Of a DNA stretch of 64,000 nt, positions 33,851 to 41,639 are shown piece after piece. This stretch comes from Pedobacter steynii (lineage in GTDB: Bacteria > Bacteroidota > Bacteroidia > Sphingobacteriales > Sphingobacteriaceae), in NCBI RefSeq assembly GCF_900103665.1, contig NZ_FNGY01000004.1, forward strand, positions 248,001 through 312,000, given 5' to 3'. The notes beneath the pieces were generated by a model, which made no database searches, was not told the DNA's origin, and saw only the letters and a program-made list of their open reading frames with translations. Numbering within the stretch: the first letter of the stretch is position 1; each line of letters begins with the position of its first letter. Position numbers and translations under genes: made by a program.

Positions 33851-34424
33851 TGAAATTTTCATACTCAACCGGTATTGTCCTCCAGTTAAAAGCATCGGTA
33901 TAACCGGTAATCATCAGTATGGAAACCGTTATTCCAATGATTGCAATGCTATAGGAAACCTTTGCAGATTTTGTTTTTAGGTAGTGCAGCGAAGCCAAAT
34001 GAAGCGTTACGGCAACTACGGCAAAAAAATAGTAGGGAATGAAGATAAAGGTTGCAGGATATATATTCATTCCCGCGGCAGCGAAATAAAAGTTGGTATC
34101 CAGCTGCAACTGTCGGCCGTACATCACCGCAGTCACGTGTACGATGAGAAAAAGAGAAAGATACAGCCCTGAATAAAGCTGTACCCGCTCGACTATCGAT
34201 TTTTTACCCTTCTTAAATGACAACCTGATTCCTGTTGCCACTTGAAATGCGACAGCAAAAAGGAGAACGGTCTCCACGACGATGTGTCGGTAAACCGTTC
34301 TGAGTAAAGTCATCAGTTCAATATGTGCCTCAGCTCCAAAAAGGGAGAAAAGCTGATTTGCTAAATGAAAAGCAATAAATACGGATAAGATAAGTCCGGA
34401 GAAGTAATGGATTCTATTTACCAT
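33798..34424 (-). CDS. Integral membrane protein, cytochrome-b/SdhC-like
   Basis: The 208-residue protein has five hydrophobic helices with in-helix histidines (RIHYFSGLILSVFIAFHLANQ, TVYRHIVVETVLLFAVAFQVATG, YLSLFLIVHVTAVMYG, AVTLHLASLHYL), spaced as in diheme cytochrome b subunits of the succinate dehydrogenase type. No flavoprotein or iron-sulfur partner is nearby, so it is probably an orphan. It overlaps the upstream lipoprotein gene by 11 bp, pointing to translational coupling. Function is inferred from helix and His pattern only. Confidence 0.6.
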   Translation of the reverse strand: MVNRIHYFSGLILSVFIAFHLANQLFSLFGAEAHIELMTLLRTVYRHIVVETVLLFAVAFQVATGIRLSFKKGKKSIVERVQLYSGLYLSLFLIVHVTAVMYGRQLQLDTNFYFAAAGMNIYPATFIFIPYYFFAVVAVTLHLASLHYLKTKSAKVSYSIAIIGITVSILMITGYTDAFNWRTIPVEYENFIKGVLPTKPRVHFLPGP

Positions 34425-34911
34425 AATTGCTGAATACCCAGTTTTTCCTTACTGGTTTGTCTTTAGAAACTAAAACCGTTGCTTCTTCTACTACCTTTCC
34501 TTTTTCTTCGAGCTTATATTTTAAAGTATAACCGATGTCAGATGTAGCAGCACTTACATTAACACTGGCGCCCAGGTAAGTCTCCGGCGATTCTAATATC
34601 AAAGTTTTACCTCCGTTAAAAGCATCACTCAGGTAAGTATGGTTCATCTCTGCGCCCGTTTCAACTCCATTGACTTTCCACTTTTGATAATTAGCACGGC
34701 TGTCGTGCGACGACACGGTCACATTGATATCCGCCCCCTTGTTCTTGTCAAACTCGCCGGACGTAGTAACGGTCATCTTGACCATCCCTTTGTCAGTCGA
34801 ACCAACCGGGCCCTCCTCCTTATTTTTAGAACATCCTGTAAATACCGCTGTCGTAAGTGCCAGTACCATGGTAAGCGAGGCCATCCGATTAATTAAATTC
34901 ACTGTTTTCAT
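34414..34911 (-). CDS. Secreted lipoprotein of unknown function
   Basis: ATG 34911 gives 165 residues with a lipoprotein signal (MASLTMVLALTTAVFTGCSK). The longer frame from 35019 adds a basic, non-signal-like leader and was rejected. The mature part is a strand-rich domain (MVKMTVTTSGEFDKNKGADINVTVS, ATSDIGYTLKYKLEEKGKVV) with no Cys, resembling Ig-like folds. No family is recognised. It overlaps the start of the cytochrome-b-like membrane gene by 11 bp, so the two act together. Confidence 0.65.
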   Translation of the reverse strand: MKTVNLINRMASLTMVLALTTAVFTGCSKNKEEGPVGSTDKGMVKMTVTTSGEFDKNKGADINVTVSSHDSRANYQKWKVNGVETGAEMNHTYLSDAFNGGKTLILESPETYLGASVNVSAATSDIGYTLKYKLEEKGKVVEEATVLVSKDKPVRKNWVFSNYGK

Positions 34912-35085
34912 ATGTAATTTGTTTTTAAATGTTGCTGATAAAAATCTGTTTTCAATCGGCAGCATAAGGAAAGGAAGACCTTTCAGCATAGCCAGAGCTG
35001 CATAACGTATGTAATTCATACTGCAAGTATCCGGACTTCAACTGCTGCAATCGTCCCACCAGATGAGTTGGCACCTATAATTCTA

Positions 35086-36177
35086 TCATTCTTCGGCCAT
35101 GTGCAACTGCAGCTGCTTTACATAAGCAGATGGGGAGAGCTGTGTGATCTTCTTAAAATTTCTATTGAAGGATGATTTTGAATTGAACCCGCAATCAAAT
35201 GCAATGGCTAAAATCGTAAAGTTTCGATTTTCCGGTAAACCCACCAGCACTTTAAATTCATTGACCCGATGTTCATTGATATAGTCGTAAAAGCTTTTTT
35301 GCTCTTCGGCATTTAAAACCTGGGACAATAAACCGGGATGAACCCCTAATCGCTTCGCCAGCATGTTCAGGCTAAGATCCGGAGCTTTATACAATTGCTC
35401 AGTTTGCATCACTGCGATCAATTCAGCATGTATTTTTTGAGCCATCTCATCCGTTAGGGTTGATTTTTCGTACCTCGTCTTTACGATTTCTTCTTCCACA
35501 GTTTCATCACTGATGATCCCAACTTGTCTTATTCCAAAATAGCCAAGGAAAACGATGAAGCCAACTACCGAAAGAAAAGTCAGTTCCGCCTGGCCCAAAA
35601 TGAAGAAACTGAGAATAATAACGATTCCGGTAATCAGGTGACGTATCCAGATCAGCCTTATTCTCTCCGTATTGGAAAGCTGTTCGTTGATGTTTCTTTT
35701 ATGCTTTCTAAGCAGGACCAGCACCGCTGCGACATAAACGACTCCCGAACAAATAATCAGAAAAGTAAGCACAGGAAAGAGATATTCGCATTTCAGTTCA
35801 GGTGGCTGATTTCCATTTAACAATGAAATTTTAGCGGCGTCCGACAGGGGTTGCAGTTTAGGCAACAGGTACAGGTAGGCTAAAAAGAAGGGGGCAAAAA
35901 CCAGCAACCAGCGATATCTCGTTTTCTGTTGTTGTGTGAGTTGCAGGACATAAGCATAAAAAAAGGGTCCATGGGCAAGCGGAATAGGCGCGTTCCAGCC
36001 TATTAGCGCCGGCATGTCCAGATATTTGCCGCTTGCATAGTAGTAGATATAACTCAGGTGCAGCCCCGCAAAAAATGACCAGGCTGCCAATATATAATCA
36101 GCGGTGCCCTTTTTCTTTTTACCTAAAATCAGTATGGCAATGTAAACGGCGATGATTGCACCAATAAGATATTGCAT
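35086..36177 (-). CDS. Membrane-anchored AraC family regulator
   Basis: The 363-residue protein has six to seven membrane helices in residues about 1-215 (LIGAIIAVYIAILILG, GPFFYAYVLQLTQ, VLTFLIICSGVVYVAAVLVLL, LITGIVIILSFFILGQAEL) and a cytoplasmic AraC domain at the C-terminus (LSLNMLAKRLGVHPGLLSQVL, TILAIAFDCGFNSKSSFNRNFKK). This architecture is common in Bacteroidota and probably senses a membrane or periplasmic signal. It precedes the secreted lipoprotein and cytochrome-b-like genes on the same strand, with a 174-bp gap, so those are candidate targets. Confidence 0.85.
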   Translation of the reverse strand: MQYLIGAIIAVYIAILILGKKKKGTADYILAAWSFFAGLHLSYIYYYASGKYLDMPALIGWNAPIPLAHGPFFYAYVLQLTQQQKTRYRWLLVFAPFFLAYLYLLPKLQPLSDAAKISLLNGNQPPELKCEYLFPVLTFLIICSGVVYVAAVLVLLRKHKRNINEQLSNTERIRLIWIRHLITGIVIILSFFILGQAELTFLSVVGFIVFLGYFGIRQVGIISDETVEEEIVKTRYEKSTLTDEMAQKIHAELIAVMQTEQLYKAPDLSLNMLAKRLGVHPGLLSQVLNAEEQKSFYDYINEHRVNEFKVLVGLPENRNFTILAIAFDCGFNSKSSFNRNFKKITQLSPSAYVKQLQLHMAEE

Positions 36178-36331
36178 TTATGCTTCTTTAAAGACCTACA
36201 AGAGGGTAAAAATAGAAATTTTACAGGCAAAATTCTCTATTTAAGTTGATTCAGAATTGTAAAAAATCGACATCAGAAAAATGTCCCCGTTCCTAAATCC
36301 CAATCGTTATAGGGCTAAAAAAAACAATTAT

Positions 36332-36931
36332 ATGCTAATGAAAAATCTATTACACATTATTTCCAGCCCAATGGGGAATTATTCTCACAGCATTCAGCTG
36401 GGAAACGCGATTATTAAAAAGCTGGTCCTGAAATACCCGGGAAGTCACATTACCGAACGGAACCTGATCGATGACCGTCCCCCTTACCTGGATGGTCCAC
36501 AGATTTACGCATCTTTCAAAGATGGGAACAACATCACTGAAGAGGAAAGGCAAAAATTAGGCTATTCAGATACGCTATTATCGGAAATCAGGAATGCTGA
36601 TGTGATCATATTAGGCGCACCAATGTATAATTTTGGAATACATGCTACATTAAAGGCCTATATAGATCAGATCGTCAGGTTAGGACAAACGATTAAATAT
36701 CAGGCAGACGGAACGCGAATCGGATTACTGACGGATAAAACGGTATACCTTGCCATCACTGCAGGCGGAAGCTATAACCAGGAATTCAACCCCGTTAATG
36801 ACTACATCGTGAATCACCTTACTGCGATCTTAAAATACATAGGAATCGATGACATTCAACCCCTGATTATTGAAGGAACAAAAAAACCAGACTTTAAGGT
36901 CGACTACGATGAAATTTGCAGAAATATTTAA
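36332..36931 (+). CDS. FMN-dependent NADH:quinone/azo reductase
   Basis: ATG 36332 gives 199 residues, the usual AzoR length; the frame from 36281 adds 17 unlikely residues. The flavodoxin-like fold shows the phosphate loop ISSPMGNYSHSIQLG at the start, GAPMYNFGIHATLKAYIDQIVR in the middle and ITAGGSYNQEF, all typical of AzoR (FMN-binding, dimeric). It reduces quinones or azo bonds with NADH. It heads a plus-strand group with the YCII and ECF42 genes, 24 bp ahead of YCII. Confidence 0.88.
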   Translation: MLMKNLLHIISSPMGNYSHSIQLGNAIIKKLVLKYPGSHITERNLIDDRPPYLDGPQIYASFKDGNNITEEERQKLGYSDTLLSEIRNADVIILGAPMYNFGIHATLKAYIDQIVRLGQTIKYQADGTRIGLLTDKTVYLAITAGGSYNQEFNPVNDYIVNHLTAILKYIGIDDIQPLIIEGTKKPDFKVDYDEICRNI

Positions 36932-36955
36932 AATATCTATAAATTTAATACCATT

Positions 36956-37291
36956 ATGAAAGAATTCGCATTAATCTTCAGAATAAACGACATCAATTTT
37001 AAACCTTCACCTGAGCAAATGCAGGAAAGGATGAGCTGGCTTGCCGGCATTGTAGCACAAAATAAACTGGTTGATAAAGGAAACACACTGCTGCCAATTC
37101 CGGGAAGTGCGGTGACTGTACATGCCAACAATGTCACTACTGACGGGCCATACACCGAGATCAAAGAATTTATCAGCGGCTATATCATTGTAAAAACAGA
37201 GACCATTGAGGAGGCTGTTGAATTGGCAAAAAGTAATCCTATTTTTAAAATCGGTGGAAACATTGAAGTACGGGAGCTGTTAAAAACATAG
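36956..37291 (+). CDS. YCII-related (DGPF) protein
   Basis: The 111-residue product is of the YCII/DGPF family: the MKEFALIFRINDINFKPSPEQ start, WLAGIVAQNKLVDKGNTLLP and the DGPYTEIKEFISGYIIVKTE motif. Family members are often encoded directly before ECF42 sigma factors, as here (4 bp gap). Their enzymatic role is unknown; a ferredoxin-like fold with a His/Asp pocket suggests a dimeric small-molecule enzyme. The pairing supports a shared, stress-type regulon. Confidence 0.9.
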   Translation: MKEFALIFRINDINFKPSPEQMQERMSWLAGIVAQNKLVDKGNTLLPIPGSAVTVHANNVTTDGPYTEIKEFISGYIIVKTETIEEAVELAKSNPIFKIGGNIEVRELLKT

Positions 37292-37294
37292 TTC

Positions 37295-38572
37295 ATGCAG
37301 GAACAGGCAAATTCAGTCGAGCAACTTTTACCCCATTTATTCCGACAGGAGTATACCAAAATGACGGCCGTCCTGTGTCGTCATTTTGGGATGAAGTATA
37401 TCGAAATTGCGGAGGATATTGCCAGTGACACCTTTTTAAAAGCATCCGAAAACTGGGCAATTAATGGGATCCCAAAAAACCCTGCCGCCTGGCTCTACAC
37501 TGTTGCAAAGAATAAAACCAAAGATCATTTTAAACGTGCCGCAATTTTTGAAAACCAGGTTAGAAATGAACTGATAAAAGGAAAGCTTCAGGAGGAGCAA
37601 CATTTTGAATTTGATAGCCAGCAGATTGCCGACAGCCAGCTGGCCATGATTTTTGCGGTTTGTAATCCTGCAAATTCAGCCGAAGCACAAATCTGTCTGG
37701 CACTTCAAATCCTCTGCGGCTTTAGTGTGGAAGAAATTGCCAATGCTTTTTTGGCAAAACCGGAAACGATAAAAAAAAGACTGCTCAGGGCCAGAGCAAA
37801 CCTCCGTAACGACAGTTTCCAGCTCATCAATTTAACGGAAGCGGATATTAAATCAAGAATCGAAACGGTCTTAAAGACTTTATATCTGGTCTTTAATGAA
37901 GGTTATTTCTCAAAAACAAACGATCAACTGATACGAAAAGACCTCTGTTCAGAAGCGGTGAGGCTTGCCCTTGTACTCCTGGAAAATCCCCTGACCAATA
38001 CCCCAAAATCAAACGCATTGCTTGCTTTAATGTGCTACCAAAGCTCACGCCTGGACGCGAGGATCAGTCATACGGGCGAAGCCATCGCTTACGGACAACA
38101 GGACAGCAGATTATGGGATCAATCACTCATAGATCGGGGCAACTATTATCTGATCAATGCTTTCGATGGTCCTGAAATCTCGAAATATCATTTGGAGGCA
38201 GGTATCGCCTACTGGCACAGCACACCTGCTGATGAAACCAAATGGCAACACATCCTGCAACTATACGATCAGCTGATGATTACCGCATATTCCCCCATCA
38301 TTGCATTGAACAGGACATTTGCATTAGCTAAAGTTCATGGCTATGAAAAGGCCATTTCTGAAGCGGAAAAATTAGACATGAACGATAGCAATTACTACCA
38401 TCAATTATTGGGCTACCTGTACGCTGATAAAGACGTTGAAAAAGCTATACATCATTATCGGCTGGCCATCAAAATGACCAGGTCAAAAGTAGAGCAGCAA
38501 ACACTTATGAAAGAGATAAAGAGGCTATCCCCATCAGACCAAATTTACAGAAATAAGGGAAAGCAATTCTGA
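37295..38572 (+). CDS. ECF42-type RNA polymerase sigma factor with TPR-like C-terminus
   Basis: The 425-residue product has sigma region 2 (EDIASDTFLKASENWAINGIP, then AAWLYTVAKNKTKDHFKR) and region 4 (LCGFSVEEIANAFLAKPETIKKRL), followed by a long helical C-terminal part (residues about 190-425, DUF6596/TPR-like) ending LAIKMTRSKVEQQTLMKEI. This is the architecture of group ECF42, which lacks a classic anti-sigma factor and is controlled through its own C-terminal domain. The YCII gene just upstream is its usual partner. The last 39 bp overlap the convergent LytTR gene. Confidence 0.9.
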   Translation: MQEQANSVEQLLPHLFRQEYTKMTAVLCRHFGMKYIEIAEDIASDTFLKASENWAINGIPKNPAAWLYTVAKNKTKDHFKRAAIFENQVRNELIKGKLQEEQHFEFDSQQIADSQLAMIFAVCNPANSAEAQICLALQILCGFSVEEIANAFLAKPETIKKRLLRARANLRNDSFQLINLTEADIKSRIETVLKTLYLVFNEGYFSKTNDQLIRKDLCSEAVRLALVLLENPLTNTPKSNALLALMCYQSSRLDARISHTGEAIAYGQQDSRLWDQSLIDRGNYYLINAFDGPEISKYHLEAGIAYWHSTPADETKWQHILQLYDQLMITAYSPIIALNRTFALAKVHGYEKAISEAEKLDMNDSNYYHQLLGYLYADKDVEKAIHHYRLAIKMTRSKVEQQTLMKEIKRLSPSDQIYRNKGKQF

Positions 38573-38860
38573 AATAGTTATCGTAAATGGAATACGCTGA
38601 CTATTTATTAATTCTATAAATTTGCTTTTCTTGTCTATTAATTTAATACAATCTTTATTTATCAAATAGGACTGATTTACCCTAACAAATAATAAAGCAT
38701 CTAATTCCTGAGCGATTTTCTTCAACGATTTACAAACCAACAATTCTTCTCCATTATTTAAAAAGATACTCGTATAACAATTGTCTGATTTACAGTAGAC
38801 GATATCAGCCTGAGAAACAAACCTGAGTGATTCGTGTGATGGTATCATTATTTTTTTCAT
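38534..38860 (-). CDS. LytTR DNA-binding domain protein
   Basis: The 108-residue product is a bare LytTR domain with no receiver: FVSQADIVYCKSDNCYTSIFL, KSLKKIAQEL, FVRVNQSYLINKDCIKLID (the SYLVN-type core) and a short end. LytTR proteins bind direct repeats and often control virulence, competence or bacteriocin genes. Whether this one acts on the peptide cluster 1.5 kb away is unknown. Its 3' end overlaps the sigma factor by 39 bp. Confidence 0.85.
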   Translation of the reverse strand: MKKIMIPSHESLRFVSQADIVYCKSDNCYTSIFLNNGEELLVCKSLKKIAQELDALLFVRVNQSYLINKDCIKLIDKKSKFIELINSQRIPFTITISELLSLISVNLV

Positions 38861-39037
38861 GAGATGTTAATTGGATGGTATAGGAAATGATTCGACAATG
38901 GGATTGGAAGGTTCGGTTAAGCTGGTTTTTGTTAATCTACATTTGGTTTTTACTACTTGAAAAAAAATAATCAATTTAAATAAGCAGACATCTAAATTAG
39001 CAATTGAATCGCCAAAAAATTATTCCAATATTGATTA

Positions 39038-39115
39038 TTATCGATGCTTTTTTGACCAGGCATCGATCTGCAGAACACCAAAATTCCGAGCCATTGCAGT
39101 TAAATACTTAGCCAT
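39038..39115 (-). pseudogene. Orphan 25-codon fragment downstream of the cyclase gene
   Basis: An open stretch (MAKYLTAMARNFGVLQIDAW then SKKHR and TAA) continues upstream in frame as VAFQDFDS without a start. It has the look of the C-terminus of a lost protein and lies just after the cyclase stop. No family is recognised. Confidence 0.3.
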
Positions 39116-39145
39116 ACTGTCGAAATCCTGAAAAGCAACTGATCC

Positions 39146-40039
39146 CTATATTTTCCTGAGTTTAGCCATTGCCCTTACCGGAAATGTCCCGACCCCTTTA
39201 AATTTAGGCGGTATTGCGCTAAATGTAAAATCAGATTTCGGTAACAGATATAAGTTGCAAAGATGTTCTACGATTAGGATTTCTGCCCCTAAAAGTATCG
39301 TGTGCACAGGTCGGCTCCTACCCTGGGTATTGTCAATATTGTGTGAATCAATACCTACCAACTTAACGCTGCAATCTCTCAGGTATTTCGCAGCTCCTTC
39401 TGTTAAATATGGATGGTTTTCATAATATCTTTCCGTATTCCAGTTCTTGTCCCAACCGGTGTGTATCAACACTGCCCTGTTTCTGATTTCATAGTTTTTT
39501 AGTTGCTCCTCTGTGATTTCCAGTTTTTCTGAAAAAGGAATGCTGATCACAACTGCATCCAGGTCGGTGAAACATTCCAGGCCAATTTCCGAAAGGTCTT
39601 TGCCATGCTCAAATCGATGAAACGGACAGTCAATATAAGTCCCTGTATTGCTTACCATTTCAATTTTTCCAATCTGAAATTCTGTCCCTTCCTCATAAAA
39701 TTGTTTTGAGTTTTCCCTGCTTAAATAATCACAGATCACCGGAGCAGGCAAACCTTTGTAAGTGACAAGCCCCTCTTCAATGGTATGACTCAAATCAATT
39801 AACAGATCCTGCTCAATTTCCGCATCAATTGGCGTTCTTTTATGTGGTTCTGTTAGGATTTCTTTGTTTAGGATTTTGGTTTGGCCAACCATCAGCAATC
39901 TTAAGTCAGCTACAATATAATCGGCCAGCTCTTTGTCCGTTATCGTATCTCCCGCTATATCCAGACGAAAATCTTCGCCTTTAATGCTTCCTCCATTCGT
40001 GAAATATATTTCAAAGTCAAATTTTACTCTTTTATCCAT
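39146..40039 (-). CDS. Cyclase-family (kynurenine-formamidase-like) protein with N-terminal extension
   Basis: The 297-residue product has a cyclase/KynB-like metal hydrolase domain from about residue 77: DLSHTIEEGLVTYKGLP, then SNTGTYIDCPFHRFEHGKDL, VLIHTGWDKNW and KLVGIDSHNIDNTQG, ending GVGTFPVRAMAKLR. In the metal motif (usual HTGTHxDxPxH) the first His is Asn and the second is Tyr, while Asp and the last His remain; a recognised branch of the family carries GTYxDxPFHR. Residues 1-75 form a separate strand-rich domain not found in KynB. Substrate unknown. It is followed by the peptide cluster but on the opposite strand. Confidence 0.8.
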   Translation of the reverse strand: MDKRVKFDFEIYFTNGGSIKGEDFRLDIAGDTITDKELADYIVADLRLLMVGQTKILNKEILTEPHKRTPIDAEIEQDLLIDLSHTIEEGLVTYKGLPAPVICDYLSRENSKQFYEEGTEFQIGKIEMVSNTGTYIDCPFHRFEHGKDLSEIGLECFTDLDAVVISIPFSEKLEITEEQLKNYEIRNRAVLIHTGWDKNWNTERYYENHPYLTEGAAKYLRDCSVKLVGIDSHNIDNTQGRSRPVHTILLGAEILIVEHLCNLYLLPKSDFTFSAIPPKFKGVGTFPVRAMAKLRKI

Positions 40040-40212
40040 AATAGGTTTATTAATTTCTAGTCCTCAAGTTTCGATATATAAAAATAGAATTTCAACCACT
40101 AATTTAATCATTACAAATATTATTTTGTTCAGCGCACAAAATTCATCCAATACCACCTTCCGGATGAAGCTCTTCCCGGATCATTTGTACCGGTTTTCTT
40201 TAAATTCTTAAC

Positions 40213-40310
40213 AAAACAGCCCTTATTCAAAACAGGATGCCCGTTATTCATAATACCAGGTCTTGTGCTTAAAAGAATCTGACCACAATGTGTAATTTGC
40301 TTCAGCTATA
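40213..40310 (+). promoter_or_regulatory. Repeated promoter region, copy 1 (before GT2 gene)
   Basis: A stretch of about 100 bp (CAGCCCTTATTCAAAA, TAATACCAGG, TTGTGC, AAAGAATCTGA, then GTAATTTGCTTCA at 40292-40304) recurs before the VKOR gene at 46531 and in part before precursor 1 at 44591. The last box is close to the Bacteroidota -7 element and lies 27-39 bp before the first start codon. Confidence 0.6.
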
Positions 40311-40330
40311 AAAGCCAATTTCAGATAAAG

Positions 40331-41023
40331 ATGTTTCATATAAACGTGATCTCAAAACCTAAGATTAGTATCATTACCATCGTACTTAATGGCGCTAAGA
40401 CCATTGAACAGACCATTAACAGCGTAATTGGCCAAACCGCCGGCGATATAGAATATATCATTATCGATGGTGGCAGTACGGACGAAACGATAGAGATCAT
40501 AAAAAAATATGCGAAGCACATAGATGTCTTTGTTTCGGAACCAGATACAGGTATTGGCAATGCTTTTAACAAAGGTGTTTTAGCGGCCTCCGGAGAAATC
40601 ATTGGCATCATTAACGCAGATGACTGGTACGAAGAAACTGCCGTTGCCGACGTCATTGATATTTATGGGAAGTACCCCTATTACGATGTCTATTATGGAA
40701 AGTGCAATTTCATCACACTTGTTGGAACGCCCAACATCAAAGGATCAGAGAATGGCCATTTACTATTATTAGATAGTATGAACATGGCACATCCTTCCAC
40801 CTTTGTCAAAAGAGATGCCTATTTGAAATACGGACTATTTAACGAAGACTATCGGATTGCCATGGATTACGAATGGCTGTTAAGGGCTTATGTAAATGGG
40901 GCCATTTTTAGGAGCGTTGATGCATTATTGGCGCATCACCGGCCTGGTGGTATTAGTCAGGTAAATTATGACGAGGCTTATGCCGAATGTTCAAGGGCCA
41001 GGAATATATTCCTAAATAAATAG
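40331..41023 (+). CDS. Glycosyltransferase family 2
   Basis: The 230-residue protein is a GT-A fold family 2 glycosyltransferase: PKISIITIVLNGAKTIEQTI, the nucleotide-sugar segment YIIIDGGSTDETIEII, and INADDWY with the DxD-like NADD at residues 95-98, plus MDYEWLLRAYVNGA near the acceptor side. It resembles WcaA-type enzymes that transfer a single sugar. It heads a plus-strand operon with an FkbM-like methyltransferase, a PqqD-domain protein and two more glycosyltransferase-like genes (gaps of 0-27 bp). In this context it may glycosylate the secreted peptides. Confidence 0.92.
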   Translation: MFHINVISKPKISIITIVLNGAKTIEQTINSVIGQTAGDIEYIIIDGGSTDETIEIIKKYAKHIDVFVSEPDTGIGNAFNKGVLAASGEIIGIINADDWYEETAVADVIDIYGKYPYYDVYYGKCNFITLVGTPNIKGSENGHLLLLDSMNMAHPSTFVKRDAYLKYGLFNEDYRIAMDYEWLLRAYVNGAIFRSVDALLAHHRPGGISQVNYDEAYAECSRARNIFLNK

Positions 41024-41027
41024 AATT

Positions 41028-41639
41028 TTGATGCGCTATTTTTCAGAAACCGGATTAGCTAAATACCTTGATGAGGAAATTTTCGAAAAGCAGGAATCAG
41101 GCTTTTTTGTGGACATCGGAGCTTTCGATGGGCTAACAAATAACCATACCCTTTTTTTTGAAAAATATAGAAAATGGGAAGGCATATGTATAGATGCCAA
41201 TGAATCTGCGGTTACAGAACTGGCAAAAAACAGAAGGTCGAAAATTATAGAAGCCTGCATCAATGAAAGCGCTGACTCACTCTGGCTGGAATCAGGAAGG
41301 TTTAGCGGGCTTTTAGCACATTACGATAGCAGCAGGGCAACTCCCGAACATCCTTTTCTTTATCGGGATAGCATCAGCTCAATGACAGGCAGGTCATTAA
41401 CCGAAATACTCGTTGCGGAAGAAAGAACAGAAGTCGACCTGTGCATTATTAATGTCATGGGCTCCGAAATAGCGGTACTCAATTCAATTGATATGCAAAA
41501 AATTGACATCAGTATTATTGTGTTGAGCAGCAGCAACGAAGCCTCAGATTTTATACCTACATGGATGAAGAGGAAAGGTTACCAGTTGATTAAAATAGCA
41601 GCACAAGAACAAGTATATATCAAACACCAACAGCGATAA
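41028..41639 (+). CDS. FkbM family methyltransferase-like protein
   Basis: The 203-residue product has a class I SAM methyltransferase core of the FkbM type: FFVDIGAFDGLTNNHTLFFE holds motif I (VDIGAFDG), then WEGICIDANESAVTELAKNR and a late strand with the acidic motif (EVDLCIINVMGSEIAVLNSI). FkbM enzymes O-methylate sugars or polyketides. It starts 4 bp after the GT2 gene and ends one base before the next start, so it is clearly in the same operon; sugar O-methylation fits best. Confidence 0.8.
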   Translation: MMRYFSETGLAKYLDEEIFEKQESGFFVDIGAFDGLTNNHTLFFEKYRKWEGICIDANESAVTELAKNRRSKIIEACINESADSLWLESGRFSGLLAHYDSSRATPEHPFLYRDSISSMTGRSLTEILVAEERTEVDLCIINVMGSEIAVLNSIDMQKIDISIIVLSSSNEASDFIPTWMKRKGYQLIKIAAQEQVYIKHQQR

